Source of the DNA: Roseibacillus sp.
Lineage (GTDB): Bacteria; Verrucomicrobiota; Verrucomicrobiia; Verrucomicrobiales; Akkermansiaceae
Reading direction: 5' to 3'
NCBI GenBank assembly: GCA_002686085.1
Contig: NZAC01000002.1
Coordinates: 122,708 to 179,119 of the forward strand
Length of the DNA stretch: 56,412 nt
In this document: in pieces, positions 46,142-55,351 of the stretch
How the letters are laid out: each line of letters begins with the position of its first letter
How positions within the stretch are numbered: position 1 is the stretch's first letter
The notes under the pieces: model-generated
What the model was told of the DNA's origin: nothing
Database searches by the model: none
The model's input: only the letters and a program-made list of their open reading frames with translations
Program-made: the position numbers and the translations under genes

Positions 46142-48751
46142 ATGAGCTATTTCAAAAGTTGCAAAGTCCTGAGGGGTGTTAGTGCCCTGCTTTTTTCCGC
46201 GGGGATAACGATTATCTCCGCTGAGCCCGGTGATACAATCTACCAGCGAGGATTCCTTAGTATCGAGGAGGCCCATAAATCTATCGAATTACCCGATGGC
46301 TATTCCCTCGAACTCGTCCTCAGTGACCCGAATATTGAGGAGCCCGTGGCCTGTGCGTTTGATGGAAATGGCGTTCTCTACGTGGTGGAAATGCGGACCT
46401 ACATGCAGACCGCTGATGCGACGGGTGAACAGGAACCTAGAAGTAGAATTTCACGACATGAGGACACAGATGGCGATGGGGTCTATGACAAGCACAGTAT
46501 CTTTATTGATAACCTTCTTCTACCCCGGGCGGTTCTACCCCTCGATGATCGGGTGATGGTGCACGTAACCAACACCCTTGACCTTTGGAACTACCGGGAC
46601 ACCGATGGAGATGGAGTCGCCGATGAAAAAGAGAAGATCTATGACGGGGGACGACGGGGAGGCAACATGGAACATCAGCCCAGTGGGCTGATCTGGGGAC
46701 TCGATAACTGGATTTACATTACCTACGAAAATCGGCGCTACCGTTATACCAACGGCAAATTGGAGGTGGAGCGTATCCCCCGTGGGGGGGGACAGTGGGG
46801 GCTGACCCAGGATAACTGGGGTCGGCTCTACTATTCCACGGCGGGAGGAGAGAATCCTGCATTCTTTTTCCAGCAGCCTCCGGTTTACGGGATGCTTGAT
46901 CTGCCGGGACAAACGGCCCGCGATTTCCGCCGTGTGTTTCCGATTGCGGAGATTCCCGATGTGCAGGGCGGTCGTGGTCGGGTTGGTTCCAATGGGGGCC
47001 TCAACAATATGACTGGATGTGCGGGTCAGGGAATCTTCCGTGGAGATCGCCTTCCTGAGGATATCAGGGGGGATTTGATCATTCCTGAGCCAGTAGGGCG
47101 CTTGATTCGACGAGCTTCTCTCGAGAGAAAGGATGCGAAAACCGTGCTGACTAACGCCTATCCTGGGTCCGAGTTTATCCGGACCCGTGATGCCAATTTC
47201 CGGCCGTTGTGGGCCGAAACTGCCCCGGACGGCCGGATGCTACTTGTCGATATGCACCGGGGTATTATCCAGCAGGGGAACTGGACGCGTCCGGGCAGCT
47301 ATTTGCGGGGCGTGATCGACAAGTGGGGGCTCGACAAGAATATAGGCAAGGGACGGATTTATCGTCTGGTCCACAGGGATTTCAAACCGGGCCCACAGCC
47401 CCGGATGTTGGACGAGACCACTGCCGAGCTGGTGAAGCACCTCTCTCACCCTAATGGCTGGTGGAGGGATACCGCCAAGAAGTTGATCATTCTACGCAAG
47501 GATCGCGATTCCGTCATTCCTGCGCTGAAAGAGCTTGTGTTCAAAGGTAAGACGGAACTTGGTCGGGCAAATGCTCTGTGGACGCTAGAGGGAATTGGAA
47601 CGGTAGAGGCGGCCACTGTTGCCTCAGCGCTGGGCGATGATTCCACCATGGTGAGGGTTCAGGCGCTCAGAGTTGGCGAAGCGCTGATGGGAGAGGGCGA
47701 CCAGACGGTCGTCTCCTCCATCCTGCAACTGGGAGAATTGAGCGGGAGCCCCAATGCTGAGGTGGCAACTCAGCTCATCAATTCCATTGTCCTGAGCGGG
47801 ACGCAGAACGAGGACCTGCTGGCGCTTGCAGATGAGGTCGCCAGGTCCTTCGAGGGAAACGATGCCGTCAAGGCGGTGGTTAGCAAGAGCGCGAGCATGC
47901 GAGCCCAAGCCCGGGCTGCGGCTGAGGCACGCAGGAAAAATGCGCAGCTGGCCCGCTCCATGGAGAAGGGTAAAGAGATCTTCAGCCAGCTGTGTTATAC
48001 CTGTCATGGTCCGGATGGAAAGGGGACGCCAGTGCCTGATGGTAAGCCAGGGCAACTCCTGGCGCCTTCGATGGTTCAGGCTCCACGTATAATCGGGAGC
48101 GGAAGTACGATGATTCGCACTATCCTGCACGGTCTCACCGGACCACTCGATGGAAAGACCTACCCTGGTCTTATGGCCCCTATGAATTCACAGGATGACC
48201 AGTGGATCGCTGATGTCGCTACCTATGTGCGAAATAGCTTTGGGAACAAGGCAGCTCCAATCACAAAGGATTTTGTGGCAGCTATTCGGGAGGAGAACAA
48301 GGGTCGCACCACACCATTTACGCTTCCAGAACTGGAAGCGCTCGATCCGCCTATGCTTGTCAATCGCGGGGACTGGACTCTTACTGCAAGCAACGGGGCT
48401 GATGGCTGCAAAAATGCAATCGATAGTGACGGGAGCAGTCGATGGACCTCGGGGAGGACTCAGAGGGGTGGAGAGTGGTTCCAGATAGAGCTGCCAGAGG
48501 TATCCAAGGTAAGCGAGATCATCCTGGATTCGGCGCCTTCAACCGACGATTACCCGAGAGAGTATGAGGTTGTGGTAATGGCGAACAATGAATGGAGCAA
48601 GGTTCTGGCCAAGGGAAGGGGCGACGGTCCTGTCACCGTGATCGGTCTTCCACTCGTGAACACCAAGATTATCCGGATCACTCAGAAGGGCCGTGCGAAC
48701 GGCAAGCACTGGTCGATTCACGATCTGCAGATCAAGGGGAAGAAGCTGTAA
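46142..48751 (+). CDS. PVC-type propeller-HEAT-cytochrome c-F5/8C secreted protein
   Basis: The 869-residue exported protein has a signal peptide (about 1-27) and a large beta-propeller (about 45-430) with calcium-like repeats (DTDGDGVYD, DTDGDGVAD). HEAT-like helices follow at about 440-600. A class I cytochrome c domain has heme motif C618-Y-T-C621-H622 with Met ligand candidates in PGLMAPM near residue 677. The C-terminal F5/8-type discoidin domain (about 735-869) begins LTASNGADGCKNAID and is probably carbohydrate-binding. It fits the PVC-type membrane-bound or secreted dehydrogenase group in which sugar or alcohol oxidation is coupled to a fused heme. The substrate is unknown. Confidence 0.92.
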   Translation: MSYFKSCKVLRGVSALLFSAGITIISAEPGDTIYQRGFLSIEEAHKSIELPDGYSLELVLSDPNIEEPVACAFDGNGVLYVVEMRTYMQTADATGEQEPRSRISRHEDTDGDGVYDKHSIFIDNLLLPRAVLPLDDRVMVHVTNTLDLWNYRDTDGDGVADEKEKIYDGGRRGGNMEHQPSGLIWGLDNWIYITYENRRYRYTNGKLEVERIPRGGGQWGLTQDNWGRLYYSTAGGENPAFFFQQPPVYGMLDLPGQTARDFRRVFPIAEIPDVQGGRGRVGSNGGLNNMTGCAGQGIFRGDRLPEDIRGDLIIPEPVGRLIRRASLERKDAKTVLTNAYPGSEFIRTRDANFRPLWAETAPDGRMLLVDMHRGIIQQGNWTRPGSYLRGVIDKWGLDKNIGKGRIYRLVHRDFKPGPQPRMLDETTAELVKHLSHPNGWWRDTAKKLIILRKDRDSVIPALKELVFKGKTELGRANALWTLEGIGTVEAATVASALGDDSTMVRVQALRVGEALMGEGDQTVVSSILQLGELSGSPNAEVATQLINSIVLSGTQNEDLLALADEVARSFEGNDAVKAVVSKSASMRAQARAAAEARRKNAQLARSMEKGKEIFSQLCYTCHGPDGKGTPVPDGKPGQLLAPSMVQAPRIIGSGSTMIRTILHGLTGPLDGKTYPGLMAPMNSQDDQWIADVATYVRNSFGNKAAPITKDFVAAIREENKGRTTPFTLPELEALDPPMLVNRGDWTLTASNGADGCKNAIDSDGSSRWTSGRTQRGGEWFQIELPEVSKVSEIILDSAPSTDDYPREYEVVVMANNEWSKVLAKGRGDGPVTVIGLPLVNTKIIRITQKGRANGKHWSIHDLQIKGKKL

Positions 48752-48774
48752 ATCTGGAAGACTGAAAATTCTAA

Positions 48775-48798
48775 AGGCCATCCCTGTAGGGATGGCCT
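48775..48798. terminator. Bidirectional terminator hairpin
   Basis: A perfect 10-bp stem AGGCCATCCC-TGTA-GGGATGGCCT lies between the convergent ends of the cytochrome-c fusion gene and the ThuA gene. On the minus strand it is followed by TTTAGAATTTT, a usable U-rich tract. On the plus strand the tail is CTTGG, weaker. It probably terminates both transcripts. Confidence 0.8.
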
Positions 48799-48834
48799 CT
48801 TGGTCCAAGGGGTGGAAATCCAAATGATGACGAC

Positions 48835-49758
48835 CTACCGTTTTGGATAATCCTGATTTTCGTCGAGGTCTGCATCAGTGATCTGATCGGAGGGAACCCC
48901 TTCAGCGGGAACCTCTGCCTTCGCGCACCAGGTAATCGCATTCAGGACGATACGACGGAAGTCGTCGTGGCCCCAGTTACGGTGGAAATGTCCTCCTGTG
49001 AATCCAAAACCTCGACCGCCGTCGGGACGTTCGTAGGCCCATGCCAGATGTTGTATTTCTCCTCGCTCGAGGGCGGCCTTCACATGTTGATTGCCGGAGT
49101 GAAACCCATTTCTCCTTTTCATCGTACTGGCAGGGGGATGGGCAGAGAGAATAGGGGTCACCCCTTTCATGTTCTCCTGAAAGCGCATGTGAAAATACCA
49201 TTCATCACGAATCTTGAATGGCTTCACCCCACGGGTGATGGGGTGCTCTGGGAGCTCCTTGAAATCCGCATCCCAATGGGGGTTAACTGACCAGTTTCCT
49301 TCGAAGTAGCCCCCGATCCAGTCGAGAAACTTTTCACCCGATTTGCCCTTCGGCACCTCAACTCCATAATGGAGGCAGACGAGGCCGCAACCGTCCTTGA
49401 GCTTCACATCGAGGCCCTCCAGGTGCTGGTTTGCCATATGTCGGCCTCCACCATCGCAATAGAAAATGATACAGTCGGCATCCTCTAGCTCGGTGGCATT
49501 GGCGGGCCATCCTTTGGCGAGATGGACCTCCGCCTCAAGATTGTCACCCATATGCTTGTTCAGTTGATTGGCGAGCAGCAGGCATCCCGCCTTGTGCTCA
49601 TGCTGGTCGTAACCATGGCTGCGGTGGCCAGCCATGAAGACTACCTTTTTTTTGCCATTGGGATCGGGGGATGCCTTCGCACCCTTGTCTCCGAGCAGGG
49701 CCGGACCGGTGAAGGCCAGCAGAAGAATGGCTAAAAGTGCAGCAGTTGCAGTTTTCAT
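48835..49758 (-). CDS. ThuA domain secreted protein
   Basis: This 307-residue exported protein has a signal peptide (MKTATAALLAILLLAFTGPALLG) and one ThuA-like domain with the glutamine-amidotransferase-like fold. VVFMAGHRSHGYDQHEHKAG, DCIIFYCDGGGRHM, LVCLHYGVEVP and ITRGVKPFKIRDEWYF are the recognisable blocks. ThuA (trehalose utilisation) is associated with modified or 3-keto sugars, but the reaction is not proven. The gene is transcribed after the ThuA-containing giant on the same strand with a 135-bp gap. Confidence 0.9.
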   Translation of the reverse strand: MKTATAALLAILLLAFTGPALLGDKGAKASPDPNGKKKVVFMAGHRSHGYDQHEHKAGCLLLANQLNKHMGDNLEAEVHLAKGWPANATELEDADCIIFYCDGGGRHMANQHLEGLDVKLKDGCGLVCLHYGVEVPKGKSGEKFLDWIGGYFEGNWSVNPHWDADFKELPEHPITRGVKPFKIRDEWYFHMRFQENMKGVTPILSAHPPASTMKRRNGFHSGNQHVKAALERGEIQHLAWAYERPDGGRGFGFTGGHFHRNWGHDDFRRIVLNAITWCAKAEVPAEGVPSDQITDADLDENQDYPKR

Positions 49759-49893
49759 GGCTAATCCTCATCAAATCCTATCGGGAAGCAGATTGCAACC
49801 TGTCCATGAATTCCGAGGGAATAACCCGACATGTCCCGGTCAGTGCTAGCGAAACAGCGACCTCGATCCGTGGGCACAGCCCTTTCAAGGTCC

Positions 49894-52800
49894 CTACTTA
49901 ACCCTCATGACTCCCTTCATGATCCGCCAATGTCCGGGAAAGGTGCAGACGAAGTCATATTGCCCCGGTTGGTCCGGAGATATGAATTCGAGGGCTTCGG
50001 TCTCTCCGGGAAAAACAAGCCCGGTTGCGGCTATGACCTCGGGAATGTCTGGGACGTAGCCCAGTTTCACTGCAGTTGGATGGTCTGCCAGCATCTGATC
50101 CGCTGCGGTTCCTATTTTCTCGAGAGAGCCCGGCTTGCCAATGACGATGTTATGGGGCATGGAATCGGTATTTTCAAAAATCAGTCTGATTCGTTTCCCG
50201 GGAGGGGCGTCGAAGACTTTTCTGTCGAAAAGCATTTGTTCTCTTACGGATTTAAGTACTACCGTTATGGTCTCGGTTCCCTGTCTCGGGTCCTGACTTT
50301 GCTTGTCCGCTTCCTGAGACTCAATGCTCTTCTTGAGCACTTGTGCAAACTGGTCGCCTTTTTGTGCCCGCTCATCGAGGTGCCTGATGAGGGTCGTCTT
50401 GGCAGTTCCAGAAGCATTCTTGCCGAAGTATGAAGCGATGGAAAGGACCGTGCCCCCCAATCCTGACTCACTGGTTTCCTGCAGATAGATATCGTCGTAC
50501 CAGGCCGTACCCGTTTGCCCGCCATAACCGCCATAGAGAGCATGAATAATAATTTCCGTTGCACTGCCAGAGTCAAAATCAACTGAATACTCTGTCCACC
50601 CTGTCGTGCCGCGGACGGCCTTGGTCTTGTGTCCGACGCCATGGACATTGAACATGGATCCACTTCCTTTCACATTTTCAGTTCTGATCCATCCCCCAAG
50701 GCGGTAGCGGGTATTACGCTTCACCTTGATCGTAGCCGCCCATCCTGAATCTGAGCTCTGGTCGCTGGTGACCTTGAGGCACATGCTCCCTTTGCGACCT
50801 TCCTTGACGGCTGAGAAGGCTGCATTCCGGGATCCACCGTGAAAACGAGGTTCCCAGCCATCGGGCTGATCGCCCTGTATTGTTTCGATATCTCCGTTAT
50901 GCAGGACGTCTCTAGGGCCCTTGGTTTCCTTGGGCCTGATAGTATCAAGGGCACTTTTTACAAAGGATCCACCGTGTCGGCGAGCGGCCACCTGGAAGGC
51001 GTCATGGAGAACAGGGTCATTCATGATAACAGCCGGATCTGCGCTGATGAGTCCAACGAGAGCTGTGCCAATGGAATCCGAGTTTCCGACGCTTGCAAAG
51101 GCAAGGAGGAGATCCAGAAGGACTCTTGGTTCCCTGATGGTGATTTTTCCATTGGAGATGAACATCTTGGCCAGTGTGTCATCGAGGGGTGCGTTGCGGA
51201 GCGCGGCCCTCCTCAGGCCCGCATTTTTCGAGGAGAGGGCCGCCTTAATCGTCTCGAGGTCGAGGGATCCATTGCCGGCCTTGGCGTAGAACTCGTGGAT
51301 ATTGCTCACGTTTTCGATACTCGTTCCCTTTTCGACTGCTGCTCGCTGAGCCTCCATTCGCCAGAACATGTTACTGCTCGCGAAATCAGCCTTGTAGGGA
51401 TCATTGGAAGAGCCCTTGGGATAGACCCTGTAAATTCGTCCATGCTGCTTATCCCGGTGGGGAGTGACATAGGCGTTGCCCTTTCCCCGTTTGGCGTCCA
51501 ACCCGGAGGACCCCTTATTAGGGGTCGGGTTGTGCTGGATCACAATATTATACCAGTCACAGATCCAGAGCGCTCCATCGGGGCCAACTTCGGCGCAAAC
51601 CGGTCCGGACCAAGCATCAGCAGAATTATAAATGTTATTGGGTTGCTGTTGTAATTCAAAGCCAGCGCCCTTCGCGTGGCGGGCCCACTGCCCAACGAGT
51701 TTTCCAGTCGGTGCACAGATGAAGGCCATGTTGTTCCAGTAGATTTCGGGAAACCGCCGGGAGGTGTAGAAGGCGTGCCCCGCAGCGGCGGTATAGCGGT
51801 GGTGGGCGTCGACTTGGCGAATATCCGTAGAACTCGGAAAGAAGAGAGGGTTGTCATCTGCTCGCGGAGTCCGTGGTTGACTGAGCCCGGCCTGTTCGTA
51901 GTGCCGCCGGGGAAAGGTGAGATAAAAGCTTGGATTTGCGTTCGCGGTGGAGCCGTGAATGTCAAATTCCTCCGAGAAACCCAGACCCCATGTGTTGTTG
52001 GTAGTGTTCTGCAGAAATTCCATCGCACTCGCATCCGGCTTGAATCGAAAGACTCCGGTGCCGAACCCATGAGTTTTTCCACCTACCTCTCCTCCGAATC
52101 CCGAATACCCCGTCGTGGCCCAGATCCAGTTGTCTACCCCGTAGCGGAAGTTGGAGGTTCCGGCGTGGGTGTCACCTGTGCGGATACCGGTGAAAAGGAC
52201 TTTCCGTAGATCAGCCACGTCATCTCCGTCGGTGTCCTTGAGGAAAAGAACATCTGAACCATTCGTACAGATGACTCCACCGTTTGCGAAGACCATGGTG
52301 GTGGGAATCGAAAGCTTATCGGCAAAAACTGTGAACTTGTCAGCCCGTCCATCCCCGTCGGTATCCTCACAGATCTTGATGCGATCATTTCCGACGTTTC
52401 CTGCCTGTAGGTTGTTCGGGTAATCGATGGTTTCCACAACGAATGCCCGACCCTTGTGATCCCACGCGATATAAATTGGGTTAACGATGTCAGGTTCGGA
52501 TGCAAACAGGGACAATTCAAATCCCGGAGGGACCTGAGCAAGCTTGATGGATTCCTCCGGGGAGAAGGGCTTGGGAACCTTGGTGACTAGCTTGCGCTTG
52601 ATATAGCCAGGTAGCTGGACGTCGATCATTTCAAACTCTGGTAGTTTGAGAGCGGCAAGCTTACCCCGGGCTTCGTCACCCACTGCCCAGTAAACTGCGC
52701 GCTTGAGAAGGTCGTGAAAGTTGGGCTGGTCCCAGACACGGTGGTCGTGCCCGGAAGCGGTATAGAAGACGCGGCCCCTGCCCTGAGTTCTGATCCACGT

Positions 52801-53382
52801 CCATGGTTCTCCGTCCCTCTCCTGAAGGATGGTTCGATCGGAAGCGTGGCGTTCATGAACATAGGTTTCGTCCCAGGCGGTGAAGCCCTCATAACCCCTC
52901 GTCACCTCATGGGTTGAGTTGGTCGTCTGGGGGGAGAACTCGGCGCCGCCATGGGATTTGAAGACACCTCCGACCAGTTTGACGAAGGCCTCGGATTTCC
53001 CGTAGCACGCCGAAGCTGAGTGGATGGGGAGAAACCCACCCCCATTTTCGACAAAATCGACAAGGGCCTTTTCTTGTGCGGGGGGCATTGGCCCGCGCTG
53101 GGCCCAGTTGCCATACATCAGGACCGCATCAAATTGGGCCAAAGTCCGGGGGTGGAGGGCCTCCGAAGGCTCCTCGAGGTAGGTCAGGTTAATTCCATCA
53201 TCACCAAGGTGCTTTTTCAGCACGCGATAGCGAGTGATGGGATCATGTCCGGGGTGATTCTTTGTAGGAGCGCCAAAAAATAGCACTTCGAGGCGGCGGG
53301 CGTCCTCTCGTGGTGAAATCAGCGGGGCCGCAAAGGCGGCCACTGCAAGCGCGATGGTCAGGATAAGAGGCGTGTGTTTCAT
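49894..53382 (-). CDS. ThuA-propeller-HEAT-CBM-cupredoxin secreted fusion
   Basis: A 1162-residue exported protein, the largest in the window. Domains in order: signal peptide (1-18), ThuA domain (about 30-235, VLMYGNWAQRG), propeller (about 275-660, EDTDGDGRADK, KDTDGDDVADL), HEAT-like repeats (about 680-790), a carbohydrate-binding-like beta-sandwich (about 800-950, YRLGGWIRTENV, TAWYDDIYLQE), and a C-terminal cupredoxin (about 1040-1162). Copper ligands are the His of MPHNIVIG and the Cys-His-Met of VCTFPGHWRIM. It repeats the propeller-HEAT core of the 46142 gene but with copper instead of heme and with ThuA fused to the front. The role is inferred as periplasmic sugar oxidation. Confidence 0.91.
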   Translation of the reverse strand: MKHTPLILTIALAVAAFAAPLISPREDARRLEVLFFGAPTKNHPGHDPITRYRVLKKHLGDDGINLTYLEEPSEALHPRTLAQFDAVLMYGNWAQRGPMPPAQEKALVDFVENGGGFLPIHSASACYGKSEAFVKLVGGVFKSHGGAEFSPQTTNSTHEVTRGYEGFTAWDETYVHERHASDRTILQERDGEPWTWIRTQGRGRVFYTASGHDHRVWDQPNFHDLLKRAVYWAVGDEARGKLAALKLPEFEMIDVQLPGYIKRKLVTKVPKPFSPEESIKLAQVPPGFELSLFASEPDIVNPIYIAWDHKGRAFVVETIDYPNNLQAGNVGNDRIKICEDTDGDGRADKFTVFADKLSIPTTMVFANGGVICTNGSDVLFLKDTDGDDVADLRKVLFTGIRTGDTHAGTSNFRYGVDNWIWATTGYSGFGGEVGGKTHGFGTGVFRFKPDASAMEFLQNTTNNTWGLGFSEEFDIHGSTANANPSFYLTFPRRHYEQAGLSQPRTPRADDNPLFFPSSTDIRQVDAHHRYTAAAGHAFYTSRRFPEIYWNNMAFICAPTGKLVGQWARHAKGAGFELQQQPNNIYNSADAWSGPVCAEVGPDGALWICDWYNIVIQHNPTPNKGSSGLDAKRGKGNAYVTPHRDKQHGRIYRVYPKGSSNDPYKADFASSNMFWRMEAQRAAVEKGTSIENVSNIHEFYAKAGNGSLDLETIKAALSSKNAGLRRAALRNAPLDDTLAKMFISNGKITIREPRVLLDLLLAFASVGNSDSIGTALVGLISADPAVIMNDPVLHDAFQVAARRHGGSFVKSALDTIRPKETKGPRDVLHNGDIETIQGDQPDGWEPRFHGGSRNAAFSAVKEGRKGSMCLKVTSDQSSDSGWAATIKVKRNTRYRLGGWIRTENVKGSGSMFNVHGVGHKTKAVRGTTGWTEYSVDFDSGSATEIIIHALYGGYGGQTGTAWYDDIYLQETSESGLGGTVLSIASYFGKNASGTAKTTLIRHLDERAQKGDQFAQVLKKSIESQEADKQSQDPRQGTETITVVLKSVREQMLFDRKVFDAPPGKRIRLIFENTDSMPHNIVIGKPGSLEKIGTAADQMLADHPTAVKLGYVPDIPEVIAATGLVFPGETEALEFISPDQPGQYDFVCTFPGHWRIMKGVMRVK

Positions 53383-53535
53383 GGGAAATGATTCAGTATT
53401 CGAGCGAAGATATTTGGTTGGATCAGCGAGATCAGCTTGCGTATCAGCTTCATGTTAGGCTCTGGCCCTGCGCCTGTCTTTGGCATTTTCTTGATCAGTC
53501 GTGCCGAAAAAACACAAAATTGAGGCTGTCCCAGA

Positions 53536-53550
53536 TGTGCCTCTGGCACA
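53536..53550 (-). terminator. Short hairpin downstream of the lactonase gene
   Basis: TGTGCC-TCT-GGCACA forms a perfect 6-bp stem 31 bp after the lactonase stop codon on the minus strand. The tail is not U-rich, so termination is uncertain. The whole gap 53383-53580 contains nothing else recognisable. Confidence 0.3.
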
Positions 53551-53580
53551 AGAAAATCAAAGGAGCATTAACCAACGAAA

Positions 53581-54714
53581 TTAATCTCCGGGGTTTAGGA
53601 ACTCTACACACATCGCGTTGGCGATGTTCACTTCGTTATCGGTTTCCTTCAATGTGCCATCGCTCCTGATCTGGAAGACGGGCACGTTGCCTGATTTTTG
53701 TCCCGCAACAAGCAACCAGCGACCTTCCGGGTCTACGCCGATATTCCGGGGAATCTCGACCTTTGCCGGGACGGTCTGAATTCTCTCGATCTGGCCCTCC
53801 TCAAGAACCTTGAATACGGAGATGGAATCCCGGTTCTCCCCCTTGACGTCGCGGTTGGCAGCATAAAGAAATTTTCCACTCGGGTGCACCCTGATCTCAG
53901 AGCAGCTCATTCCTTCGGATTTGCTGTTTGCGGGGAGGCAACTGACTACCTGTTTGGACGCGCCGAGAAGCCCATTTTCAGGGTTCCGGTCGTATACCGC
54001 GACGGTCAGGTGTAATTCGGTGAGGACGTAGGCCTGCCGTCCGTCCTTGCCGAATTTCATATGGCGTGGTCCGGCACCGGCTTTGGTGCGTGCAGATCCT
54101 GCCCTCTTGAGGGTGGCTTTTGCGGCATCCAGATTGTAAATGACTACTTGGTCGATTCCCAGGTCCGGGGAGTAGGCGAATTTATTATCAGGACCAGGGT
54201 AGATGGAGTGTGCGTGTGGCCCTTTCTGGCGCCTGAGGTTGACACTGGACCCTTCGTGCTGGTGAGCCGATGCTGATTTCACAAGAGATCCGTCCTCGTC
54301 GATTTTCAGGGCAGCCACGCTGCCACTTCCGTAATTCGCGACCATGAGGCATGTTCCTGTTCGGTCCACGGAAACGTGGCAGGGTCCTGAGCCCTCAGAG
54401 GGTTGAAGATTTATGGGGTTGAGCATGTAGTCCTTTCCGATTTGAAAGGCAGCTACCTGGTTTCTGTCTCCTCTTGCGGTAGAGTAGAGGTATTTTCCGT
54501 TGGGATGGAGAGCAAGGAAGCCGGCTCCGGAAATTTCGGCTGCCAGCTTTGGCTTTGTGAGTCTGCCTGTCTCGGAATCAAGATCACAGAGGTAGATGCC
54601 TTTGCTCAGTCCTCTTCCCTGAGTTCCAAGGTAAACTTTCATGGTGCCTGCCTGAGTCAGGAGCGGGGAGAAAAAGAGGAGGCTGACGAGGAACCTGAAA
54701 AGAGTGAGTCTCAT
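53581..54714 (-). CDS. Lactonase family beta-propeller (YbhE/6-phosphogluconolactonase-like), exported
   Basis: The 377-residue protein has a signal peptide (about 1-22) and a seven-bladed lactonase propeller. Family blocks are MKVYLGTQGRGLSKGIYLCD at the first blade, GPCHVSVDRTG with VANYGSGSVAAL, KGPHAHSIYPGPDNKFAYSPDLG around the catalytic-like centre, and CSEIRVHPSGKFLYAANR. Cytoplasmic homologues hydrolyse 6-phosphogluconolactone; this exported form likely acts on lactones made by periplasmic sugar oxidation, or is a muconate-lactonising relative. It lies upstream of the giant ThuA fusion on the same strand. Confidence 0.9.
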   Translation of the reverse strand: MRLTLFRFLVSLLFFSPLLTQAGTMKVYLGTQGRGLSKGIYLCDLDSETGRLTKPKLAAEISGAGFLALHPNGKYLYSTARGDRNQVAAFQIGKDYMLNPINLQPSEGSGPCHVSVDRTGTCLMVANYGSGSVAALKIDEDGSLVKSASAHQHEGSSVNLRRQKGPHAHSIYPGPDNKFAYSPDLGIDQVVIYNLDAAKATLKRAGSARTKAGAGPRHMKFGKDGRQAYVLTELHLTVAVYDRNPENGLLGASKQVVSCLPANSKSEGMSCSEIRVHPSGKFLYAANRDVKGENRDSISVFKVLEEGQIERIQTVPAKVEIPRNIGVDPEGRWLLVAGQKSGNVPVFQIRSDGTLKETDNEVNIANAMCVEFLNPGD

Positions 54715-54884
54715 GGCGGGTCATTGATGTAAAATCATGGAGCCTCTGCAAGCCTTGGATGAAACGAAGGACTTATGGATGAGAAAGAGGGGTGTTTCCC
54801 ACAGGGAATCTTACTTTGCCTGCACGGGATATGCTGGAACGCTGTTCTTGCGGTAGGGGACCGGAGAAGATACGAATTCACGCA

Positions 54885-55301
54885 ATGCGTTTTATCTTCT
54901 GTTTCCTGGTCGTGGTCTCCGTGCTTGAGGCTGCGCCGGTGGTGCCGGCAAAGGAGAGTAAGGCGTTTCGTGAGATTATGGCTGCGATCGCGGACCCAGT
55001 GGAGGATGCGGTGCACCAGAAGGTGAAATTTCGCATCAATCACATCATGATGGAAAAGGACTGGGCGTTTGTTGATGCGCTTCCGCTGACCGCAGAGGGC
55101 AAGAGGATTGATTATGCAGGTACCATGTTTGAGGAATGGATCGAGGAGGCTGATGAAGTTCTCTGGGTGCTTCTACGCTATAAGAGAGGCCGTTGGTACA
55201 TCGTGGAGAAAGAGTTTTTCACGACCGAGGCAACCTGGATCGACTGGCCTCAATATTTTCGGGCTCCAAGCGGGATCTTCCCAAAGCGTAAGTTCAACTA
55301 G
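54885..55301 (+). CDS. Small exported hypothetical protein
   Basis: This 138-residue protein starts at ATG 54885 with a signal peptide (MRFIFCFLVVVSVLEAAP); the frame upstream to 54792 has no export signal and is unlikely to be coding. The mature part is an alpha+beta fold with several aromatic residues (KDWAFVDALPLT, VLWVLLRYKRGRWYIVEKEF). RGRWYIVE followed by FFTT resembles small NTF2-like or SnoaL-like secreted proteins, but no active site is seen. It sits 50 bp before the SMP-30-like gene on the same strand and may be co-transcribed. Confidence 0.75.
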   Translation: MRFIFCFLVVVSVLEAAPVVPAKESKAFREIMAAIADPVEDAVHQKVKFRINHIMMEKDWAFVDALPLTAEGKRIDYAGTMFEEWIEEADEVLWVLLRYKRGRWYIVEKEFFTTEATWIDWPQYFRAPSGIFPKRKFN

Positions 55302-55351
55302 ACGATCTTTTCCGGGGTAACCGCGAGTCCTCCGACCTCTATCTGAATACT

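Noticed and set aside
50839-51654. 271-codon plus-strand frame
   Set aside because: Antisense to the ThuA-propeller fusion, whose domains are clear.
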